From Tetrapyrgos nigripes (lineage: Eukaryota > Basidiomycota > Agaricomycetes > Agaricales > Campanellaceae), in assembly GCA_013368315.1 (NCBI GenBank), contig JAACJM010000149.1:62001-126000 (forward strand): a stretch of 64,000 nt of DNA. Direction: 5' to 3'. Of the stretch, positions 55,213 through 64,000 are shown in pieces (the first letter of the stretch is position 1; each line of letters starts with the position of its first letter). The notes below the pieces were generated by a model. The model was not told the DNA's origin. It saw nothing but the letters and a program-made list of their open reading frames with translations, and did no database searches. The translations under genes were made by a program, and so were the position numbers.

Positions 55213-57591
55213 ATGACGCTCAAACTGACCCCAGGAATACGCTACCTCTCCAGGCTTTTACTGGTTGTCTCTGTCCCACCTGTGGTCTCTGCTCTGCTGA
55301 GCAAATACCTAGACTTACCAACATGGACTGTCGTCGCTACTTCCGCCTTGGCTCTTCCAGCTTTTGTCGCACTGCGTATCACCTATAAAGAGATACGCAC
55401 TCGGAAACGTGCTGCATCTCTGGGGGCTAGGCTAGCTCCAAAGACTGTACTCAAGGGATGGCCAGCAAATATCGACATATTAGTGATGATGATGGAGAAT
55501 CAGAGGACAGGGTATCCTGGTAAGTACGTATATGACGGTTGTTTGACTTAATTCTCACTTGCTTTAGGCGATGGTCTTTGGGAGTTTACCGCTCGTTATG
55601 GCCCAGTCTGGAACCCTCACGTCTTATGGTCAGATCTGATCTTCACTACCAATCCGGAGCATATCCAGCGTATCCTTGCGACGGACTTCAAGAACTTCGT
55701 CAAAGGCGAGCGGTTCCGGTCTGCTATGCATTCCGTGCTGGGTGTTGGTGTGTTTAATTCAGACGGTGCGTATTAGCTTCTCATATTCTTCATGCGTACT
55801 AATGACATCCCGTATAGATGAGATGTGGAAGTTCCATCGCTCCATGACACGTCCTTTCTTCTCGAGAGACCGTATCACGCACTTTGAGTTATTTGACCGA
55901 CATGCGGAAGATGTTATCAAGCAGATAAAGAAGAGAATGAAGGGAGGACTTGCCATTGACTTTCAGGTACGTTTCGAGTCCTGTCTTTCGTGACAGTCAT
56001 GGCCTAATCTCTCAACGCCAATAGGACTTAATGGGCCGCTTCACCCTTGATACTGCGACGGAATTCCTCTTTGGCTCCAGCTTTCATACCCTCAACGCTT
56101 CTCTACCTTACCCTCACCACTTCTCCCGATCCATCCACTACCTTTCCAACTCCTCAAGTCCAGCTCAAGCAGGTGACGACTTCGCTTCCGCGTTCTATGA
56201 AGCGCAAGAGATTATTTCTAACCGAGAACGCATGGGAGATGATGTTTGGCCATTGTTTGAGATTCTGGAGGATAGGACGGATAGGCATATGAAGGTAGTG
56301 GGTGGGTATGTTGAGAGGGTCGTCGAGGAGGCACTTGCGCGGAAGAAGAAAGCTGTTGAGGAAGGTAAAGAGGCGAAACGAGTAGATGAAGTCGAGGAGG
56401 ATGAGACGTTATTGGATCATTTGGTCAAGATCACAGATGGTGAGTACGACGTACCGAAGTCACTTCATAGCTTTCATAAGTCTTTTACAGACCCCACGGT
56501 TCTCCGAGACGAAACACTTAACATTCTTCTCGCTGGTCGTGATACCACTGCTGCTACGTTGACGTTCTGCGTCTATCTACTCTCCATGCATCCGCACGTC
56601 CTCTCAAAGCTTCGTGCAGAAATTGAAGAAAGGATTGGGCTGAAAGGCAAGCTGAGATTCGAGGATATCAAAGAGTGCAGATATTTGCGAGCTGTGATTA
56701 ATGAGACGCTGAGGTTGTTCCCTATTGTGCCTTTCAATGTCCGGTGAGTCGTCTCCTTAGTGACTCAGTGCCCCCATTCAAGTAAACGTTCTGGTAACGA
56801 TAGCGAGGCTGTTAAAGAAACGACATGGCCTTCTCCTGACCCAGACCTTCCGCCGATATATATCCCTGCTGGAACCAAGTTCGTAGCTTCTGTCTCCTTG
56901 TAATACCTACTTACTGATGGTTTTTGTAGGGTATCATACTCCGTGTTCATGATGCACCGCAGGAAGGATTTGTGGGGACCCGATGGCAAGTGTCCACTTT
57001 TTCTCTACTTACCTCGCACTATATGCTGACGTCCCTTCTGCAGCTGAGATATTCGACCCGAACGATTCCTCGACGATCGTCTGAAGAAATATCTCGCCCC
57101 AAACCCTTTCATCTTCCTACCATTCAACGCTGGACCGAGAATTTGTCTTGGACAGCAGGTATGCAACTCTTCGTCTCATCTCTTCTAATTATCATCTCCG
57201 TTTCACCACGTACTAACTGATCTTCCTTCTGTCAACTCCAGTTCGCATACAACGAAATGTCCCTCATGATCATCCGTCTCGTCCAAAACTTTTCGTCATT
57301 CACCTATGACGAAGAAGCTTGTCCACCAGAATGGAGAGCTAGACCTCAGTGGCGAGAAGCGATCAAAGCTGATGCGAATACGTGTGGACAGGGCTATAGG
57401 AAGGCGACGGATAGGATTTATCCTAAGATGACATTGACGATGAGTATTGCGGTAAGCGTTCTATGTTTTGAGTGTTTCTTCTATCACAAGCAGATGGGAT
57501 GAGAGCTGATCTCTGCGTTCCTGTTTGCTTTCGCTAGGGTGGTATGTGGATCAAGGCTACAGAAGGTGATAATGTTGGGGAACTTGTATAA
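55213..57591 (+). CDS. CYP63-like cytochrome P450
   Basis: 608 residues in ten exons: 55213-55519, 55568-55765, 55818-55966, 56025-56439, 56491-56743, 56804-56878, 56930-56985, 57049-57158, 57242-57451, 57538-57591. Start chosen at 55213 because it gives a hydrophobic N-terminal anchor before [14 protein letters not shown]. The block [20 protein letters not shown], then NTLF-type helices, [13 protein letters not shown] (I-helix), [15 protein letters not shown] (ExxR) and [20 protein letters not shown] (haem loop, Cys near 518) match the basidiomycete CYP63 group, whose studied members hydroxylate alkanes, fatty acids and aromatics. Intron 7 has a GC donor (G|GCAAGT). The stronger acceptor ctgcag (57043) would break the frame; only the next AG (57048) keeps it, giving DDIRPERF. 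So the gene is either spliced there or carries a 1-bp deletion. Confidence 0.85.
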
Positions 57592-59762
57592 GTCAGTAAA
57601 CAGTTTGATGAGATGTTTGTATACTCTGTAATGAGTTTGTACCAATACTTATGACTGTCCCGCTGGATACCTGTCGCAACACCTGGCTAACCTTGTAGAC
57701 TCGGAGACATCCGTATGCATACTGAAGTCCAATATGGCTGTCATAGTAGATCTGGATTTCTGGCTGATCAGTGGGGCACTCCCGGTATCACTGGCCAGCG
57801 ACAAACATTACCGCGTTCTCGGGAATGAGTCCGATTGCTGCTCGTTCTGAATTGGCGTAACCTGGTCCGATGGTCTTCATTTCTCGATTCTCTTCCTCTC
57901 TTTGCAGCATCGGTATTCATAATATCTGGGATACAGAGATGAAGGAATGAACGCTCAGCAAATTTCGCCGAGAACTTTTTTCTTGATTTAACACGCTGGC
58001 AAGGAAAATATGATTTCCCAAAGAGCGTTGTTGATCAGATAAATTGGCTCGCGGCCATTCTCGGTCGTTGATGCTTCCCTGGTCTTCACTCAACCCGGTC
58101 AACACAGTTATATTCTGACGGTAATGGCCTCGATGCTCGGCATACCCGGCATTTCCAGCAGTCTCGACATTTTCATGCCACTTTATGCACTTCCAAATTT
58201 TCTTTGGAATATACATCAGCATAGCGTAAAGCCCCAGAATTCAGACAGGCCAACATTGTCTGATTCTCGGAAATTTTTGGAATTTGACGTGAATCAGACG
58301 TCAATTAGATCCGTTGGATTTTGTATGTCTCATTCTCTCATCCTAGAATCAGACAGGCAATTTTACTGACTTTGCATTTTTCTTTTTATCGAGCCATCGT
58401 GACCTCTGCAAACATGGTGACGTATCGCGTTGACAAGCTCTTACCCCGACCACCACCTTCAACTTCGACCACCTCGACTTGACCTCGACTCTTAGCTTGA
58501 CACACGACCTGCTGCTTGGAATATGTACTAGCTATAGCCTTCTCTATATTTCAGTGATCCCGCAGCCCTCGCGATGTGTCATGCAACGAAGTATCTACGG
58601 TACGTGTTACGTGTATGTCCTCCCATTTCTTCCGCAACTCTGACAAGCTGTAAATACTCTTAAGAATCCTTAGCAATGACATACACTACCTCTTATGACT
58701 CGGGAGATGTCGGTTGACAGATGGATACGGAAGTATGCTGAGGATCTGGTAGCAGCGAAACAAGATGGTGCGTCCCTGAAAATCATGTTTTATTTGCCTT
58801 AAGGCTTGCTTTACTCTTTTTCCAGAAAATTATCACAATCCGTCTCTAGATTGTCGCTGATAGGCTAGAGGTGAGCATCTCAGCGATCCAACCTATTGTT
58901 CTGACAGTGACATTGTTAGTGACATATGCCGGACCAGATATCGGCGACCAGACAAGGTATGCCTGGTATTTCTTCATTAATTGAAGCTTAATTGGAATAC
59001 CCGCTCAATTTTCCAGGCCCACCGGACATATACCGTACAAGCTTTCAATCATTGCTCAGTAAACACTGACGGACGGTGGGATCTAAATTTAAGGTATTGT
59101 TTCTTCTTTATCTTCGTGTTACGCTGTCTGAGAAGACTTCTTTTATAATCACAGCGGCGTCCTTGGTGTCTTTATTGTCCCGCTGCCCTTCATCCCATGG
59201 ATCTAGACCAGACGCTCTTGGATGCCGTGGCCACCCCTTAAATCAATACGAAAAGGAAGAAGTGGGTTTAGGTGTGCCTCTGACCATCCCGCATTAGACC
59301 ATGGTTGCGGGAAACTTAGGAGAGGCTTGGGGAGCCAGGGATGCAGGGTAATGGATAGTTTTTGGGTGGTTTTGGGTAGGGTAGGGTAGTGCGTCTCATT
59401 GTCATCTAATTCTAGGATATTCTATGGAAATAGGCTACATCTAATTTCCATCTAATTCTCGGGCAATTATCAGTGTGATTCCTGTCTGATTCTTGTCCAA
59501 TTGCGTGACATATCTGAGAATTAGATGGTGGTAGCATTCTCGGTTGATTTTCGCCCAATTCTGGGGCTTTAAGCTGTGCGGGTTAGATTGAGGGCGAACG
59601 TCTTTGCATACTTTTCGACTTGATTATGAAGTAAACGATGGCAATGCCATCAAATTTACATTTCTCGATGAATCACTATTTACTTCCACCAGTACCACAT
59701 TCCAACTCCTTTTCTCCCAATCACTGTCAGTGCTGAAGACAAGGAAGACTCTGAGATGGTCC
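57592..59762. other. Gene-poor region
   Basis: Apart from the inverted-repeat element at about 58227-59571, I see only short unassigned frames (for example MSVDRWIRKYAEDLVAA at about 58707). No RNA gene. Confidence 0.35.
58227..59571. repeat. Possible inverted-repeat element, 1.35 kb
   Basis: taaagccccagaatt at 58227-58241 is mirrored by aattctggggcttta at 59557-59571. Further in, agaatcagacaggcaatt (near 58347) is mirrored imperfectly by cctgtctgattcttgtccaatt (near 59484). No target duplication found and no transposase recognised, so this is tentative. Confidence 0.4.
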
Positions 59763-60283
59763 TCATGGACATTGCAAATCGTTGGGGAAGCAGCTGAGGG
59801 CGAAAAAGTGAGCAAGATCCATAGTAATTATGCAAGTAATGAAGTGGTAAATGAAACTCACAAGTTCACCCCGTTGACTGGGCAGCAGTGACCGTCGGCT
59901 GTATCAGATCGTTGAGAGTAATTGAGTGTCCGAGAGTGTGTCAACAATTGGCAGACTTACTGCACTGGTATCGAAAATAACAGTGCCCGGTGGAAGAGAC
60001 GAATGTTGAAAAAGTTATCATGAAGGAATAAATAGTGAGTACGCTTCCGAGAAGAAGAAATGTCGTAAATCTTGGTGAAGACTTACCGCCGTGACAGTCG
60101 GAGCTGCTTCTCCAATACCTATAAATTTTTCAAAAATCAAGCATAAGTCTACAGCCAGTCTTGGAGAAAATAGAAACGCGTACAGGGTAGGACGGTCTGG
60201 CTTTGAGCCACAACGCTGTTTGCGTTGAGTAGAAGAAGAGCAGTGATGCTGAGAGCGAGGTTGAGAGTGGATTTGAAGTACAT
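59763..60283 (-). CDS. Small secreted Cys-rich protein (model incomplete)
   Basis: Exon 1 (60283-60184) starts with a textbook signal peptide MYFKSTLNLALSITALLLLN, then SVVAQSQTVLP. Exon 2 (60118-60087) adds CIGEAAPTVTA in frame. The 3' exons give DGHCCPVNGVNF (around 59893-59860) and, after a GTGAGT intron, CFPNDLQCP with a stop at 59763-59765. The middle exon (around 59955-60030) cannot be placed without breaking frame; a GHCYFRYQC frame or a tiny exon are both possible. The result would be a short secreted protein with several cysteines near the C-terminus, like many mushroom effector-like or hydrophobin-sized proteins, but not a hydrophobin (the eight-Cys spacing is absent). Confidence 0.55.
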
Positions 60284-60930
60284 ATTGCTTTGGATTGTCG
60301 ATTAGGTTGCTGAAGGAGTCGGAGGAATTTATCCAAGCTTTATACCTCACCGATGAATAGCAGTCGTTTGGGGGGTCGCATTGAGCGAAGTGCCAAATAT
60401 GCTGGCTGTGAGGGTTGGATTTTGTTAAGATTACCTGACTAGTATAGCGAACACGTGGAGTAGTTTTCCTAGGATAGTACCGAATAAATAGTCTCGAGAA
60501 TCCAAACTGACGGGCTATGAGGGCTGGAGTTGTTAATTTTCTGAATAGTATAGCGAACACACATTGATTTGTGGAGTAGTTTTCCTAGGATCGTACTCAT
60601 GAATAAATGCAAAGTGACGACGGTGGTACTTTGATGTTAGGTTATGGATCCGTCCAGTGGAGTCGGACTTGACCCCAACTATCTGAACTGGTTGTACCTC
60701 ACTCACCTATAAGCCAGACATTTCTAGAAGATATCAGACTCGACTCTCTTGCCCTTGGTAGACGCCGGTTGACGTAATCATCAATCTGCCACGATGCAAC
60801 ACAGCCACTTGAGTATGATGCGGTAGGATTCCCTTTTTGACTTGTTTTTTTTTTTGTTTTCTCTTTCAAGCTGGCGGACACACAACAACAATCCGCCCCC
60901 GTCCATCCCGGACTCGCCCTACGGCGCAAA
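60284..60930. other. Intergenic between divergent genes
   Basis: Shared upstream region of the small secreted protein (minus) and the LRR gene (plus). A near-repeat 'agtatagcgaacac...gtggagtagttttcctagga' occurs twice (60441 and 60547). T-rich tract at 60845-60860. Confidence 0.4.
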
Positions 60931-63900
60931 ATGTCGTCGTCGTCGGTGACCTCAGTGTCGAGCTCCCCATCCTCATCCGCAGTCACCATCCCCATCCCAG
61001 GCAAATCGATACTGAAGAAACCACCTCCTCCCCAACAGTCTCTCTTTTCGAGGATAACGAGGTTTCTTCCACAGAGTTCAGGAGCAGCAGGAGGAAATGG
61101 GTCAGGGAGTAACAATGTGAACGACGAGGGCAAACCTCTGAAAAGGGCGCATTTCATTCTTCCTGAGATTGCGGTGGTGTATCCTATATCCAATCTCAAC
61201 CCGCCGTCGATGCCAACGTTGAAGGAGGAGATGAGGGCAATAGAGGAGAGAGAGTATGAGCGGCGGAGGAAGGTCGTGGGGGGATCGTCTGACACAACGT
61301 ATTGGACGTTGGACAAGGTTGAGAGCTTCTACCGCGAGTGTTGTGCTGGCTGTGATGAACGTCCCGACCCAGCCATCAGCGCTGCTCTCCTCAGCGCCCG
61401 TCCCACCGACCCCGTCGCTGTAGACTTTTCAGGTGTCCAACTGACTCCTGCTTCAGCGGGAATACTAGCCGATGTTTTCACCATCGAATGGGGACTACGA
61501 AAACTTGTTTTTCGGGAATGTGATTTAGACGAGCTCACTCTCAAACCAATCTTACATTCCCTTCTCATCCCAAACTCCCTTGCCTTCCTCTCCGTCGCCT
61601 CCAACCGCCGCATCAAACTACCCGCTTTCCGTCTCGTCGCCGCCTTTGTCTATAGATCCACCTCTCTCCAATTTCTCGACCTCTCCCAAATCCCAATAGA
61701 CAAGAAATCCGCCGAACTTCTCGTAGCAGCCCTAACACCGGCAGGACACCCTGGTCTAGCCAGTTTGCGTCTAGACGATTGCGCCTTAAAACCCGGCGCA
61801 TTAGAGGTTTTCGCCAAAGTGGTTAGGACCAGTAGTCTCAAAAACATCAGTCTCAGGCACAACAAAATCAATCAAACTGGAGCGATTGCGTTGAGTGTGA
61901 TGATCAGGGATTATCCAGATGCGGTGCCAATGACGGGGTTGGGATTGGGATTGACGGCGGACTCGAGCTCGAATTCGTCTTCGTCAGGGTCTACGTTGGT
62001 GGCCTCACCGAGAGGAAGTAGTCCTTCGTCGAGTTTGACGAGTTCGCCAGCGTCGAGCGTATTGAGTTTACCGTTGGTTGGGTCAGGGTCAGGGACACCA
62101 ACGGGTTCTACACAAACGCACACACCTCCTTCACATCCTTACCTGCACCCGACACCTTCACAACCACAAACCCAGTCAAACCATCTACCTCCGCCTCCAC
62201 CACCACGACATCCAGGGACCCAACCCACTCAACCTGCACCAGCCATGGCGACTACATACACACCTTACGTCCCCAGAGCGAGGCGAGGAGTGCATGTGCC
62301 TCCTCCTTTGGCTTCTTCCTCTTCGGCACCTCATTCTCAACCACATCCTCGTTCTCCATCCACACTAACACATAACGTCCCTATCATCACCACGTCTTCA
62401 CAAGGAGGCGTCACTACCGCTACAGCACCCACTGTCGTCAATGGTCGCAACACCACAACATCCAGCTCCGTCTCTTCAACGGGGATGTCATCCTTCCAGC
62501 GAAAGCTCAACGCTAGTCTCAGCGGAATGGGCATCACGATTGGCTCCAGCTCCAACTCTGGGTCAGGCCTGGATTCATCAAGCTCTTCAGGACGCTCCAC
62601 GCCGCTCTCAGCTACCAGTCCAATACAGACCTCGCGTCCTTACCCTCATCCACCGGTTTCTGCTTCCATCAAACATCCATATCCCCATCCAACATCCACC
62701 CTTCATCATACGAGCATGAATAACAAACTCCTTCCTTCACATCCATCACAGCACCCCGCACAACCTACCACCCAGCACTCTCAACCCCACATCAAAACCC
62801 ACCAACCAAGCCAAGCTTCCCTTCCCTCTCTCGCTCTACTCGACAAAGTCCGTGCTCTAGACGCCTTACCCCGTCTAGGCTCACTACGCACCCTCGATTT
62901 ACGAGGAAACGACCTTCGACTAGGCGGTATCGGTTATCTCGGTCAAGTGCTCAAGAGAAATCGTACCCTCAAAGTGTTGAATTTATCGGAAAATAAGATT
63001 GATGCGCAGGGGTTGGTGGTTATTGCTGAGGGGTTGAAGTATAATGGGAGTTTGGAGACGTTGGATTTGAGTAGGAATCCGATTGGGGGAGGGGTCGGGT
63101 CGGGGACTGGGACTGGGACTGGTGGAATGAGTGGACATGGTGCTGGTGCTGGTGGAGGGTTAGAAGGGGTGAGTACACTCTAGCTGCGGTTTCTTCTTTC
63201 TCTTTACTTTATAACCTTTTCGCCTGACGTCGTGGATGGGTCGACTGACTGACGAAACCTTTCGCACAGATCCATGCACTACGGACGTCTTTCACTCTCA
63301 ACACATCACTCAAACGTCTCTTCCTTTCTTCGTGCTCTATCAACTCTGCTGGAGCGATCTGTTTAGCAGAGTTTTTGCCCGAGAGTAGGAGCTTGCTGCA
63401 TCTGGATTTGACGATGAATGATTTGGGTGGGTGTTTACTCTTTCTTTGGCTTTTCTTTTTCTTGCTCGCTTCTAAGCATAATACTGCTTCAGTGTTGTCG
63501 TTATCTTTCTTCACTTTCTTCACTTTCTTCTCTTTTCACGAGACCTTTTCTGCCTTTTAGTTTACTGGTATTCCTTTTTTTCCTTTCTTTCTTTCTTTTC
63601 TCATTTATGCGGACTTGAGCTGATTCTGTGTTTCCTTGGCACTTTCGAACAGGCGTAGCAGGAGTCATGGCGCTCAATGAAGGACTCAAGAAGAACAAAG
63701 TCATGAGATGTCTAGATGTAGAAGTACCACCTGGAGACGAAGGGTACGCTAGGTGCGTTTAACGTCGTGTTTCTTTTTCTTTCATGACCCTGGCACTGAC
63801 ATCATTTCTTGTAGACTATGCCGTGAAATCCTCAACACATGTATTCGTAATACCGAAGAAGCCGAACGACTGGCCCAGGCAGCTGCTGAAGGAGACACAG

Positions 63901-64000
63901 AGACCGAGGCTGAAGGAGAGAACGAAGAACCCAACGACTCACCGTCGACGCTTCCGCTTCAGACCGGCACAGATACACCTGGGTCTTCATCCACCCCTGT
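60931..64000 (+). CDS. Leucine-rich-repeat (RNI-like) protein, runs off window
   Basis: Exon 1 is 60931-63168 (746 codons), exon 2 63270-63426, exon 3 63653-63752, exon 4 63815 to beyond 64000; all GT-AG and in frame. The N-terminus is Ser-rich with SILKKPPPPQQSLFSRITRF, then HFILPEIAVVYPISNLNPPS. Ribonuclease-inhibitor-type LRRs follow (for example LRKLVFRECDLDELTLKPIL, LQFLDLSQIPIDKKSAELL, LKNISLRHNKINQTGAIAL). A long low-complexity Ser/Pro/Thr/His segment (about residues 340-640) precedes a second LRR block (LRTLDLRGNDLRLGGIGYLG, LKVLNLSENKIDAQG, LETLDLSRNPIGG) that continues in exons 2-3. An acidic Glu-rich region begins in exon 4. The architecture recalls PPP1R37-like phosphatase-1 regulators (inference). 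Cytoplasmic, no signal peptide. Intron 2 is long (226 nt) and CT-rich. Confidence 0.88.

Overview
The window looks like a piece of an Agaricomycete (mushroom-forming basidiomycete) genome. The real genes are split by many short GT-AG introns (mostly 50-65 nt). The recognisable families are typical of that group: DUF6533 and DUF6535 membrane proteins, HET-domain protein, CYP63-like P450, small thaumatin-like and RlpA-like secreted proteins, chromodomain Ty3/gypsy elements and Tc1/mariner elements. Both tRNA genes found carry an intron next to the anticodon. There is no operon structure.

Layout. 1-10.4 kb is gene-poor: a broken carboxylesterase 5' fragment (minus), a divergent pair of DUF6533 membrane-protein genes, and copies of a small inverted-repeat element. 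10.5-15.4 kb is an intact island: a 12-exon cytochrome P450 (plus) converging on a 5-exon secreted FAD oxidoreductase (minus). 16.7 kb has tRNA-Ser(UGA). 17.3-48.3 kb is a transposon-rich block. It holds a decayed chromovirus (LTR, accessory ORF, integrase with chromodomain) abutting a decayed BED/hAT transposase, two inverted copies of a 1.7 kb repeat, a solo LTR with its target duplication, a DUF6535-ankyrin gene broken by an insertion, a HET-domain gene broken by a structurally intact Tc1 element, several MITEs, and a 3.3 kb foldback element with CACTA-like ends and a minisatellite core, next to a 270-bp miniature of itself. 48.6-64 kb is gene-rich again: thaumatin-like protein, an unrecognised multi-exon gene, RlpA-like double-psi beta-barrel protein, a ~0.8 kb tandem duplication carrying tRNA-His(GUG), a CYP63-like P450, a small Cys-rich secreted protein, and a leucine-rich-repeat protein that runs off the window end.

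How the parts fit together. The two P450s, the FAD oxidoreductase and the secreted proteins look like ordinary single-copy mushroom genes; nothing shows that they form one pathway or biosynthetic cluster. The most informative biology is the mobile-element layer: several insertions can be read precisely because host reading frames or target duplications resume on the far side. Exon coordinates come from splice-site and family-pattern reasoning, not transcripts.
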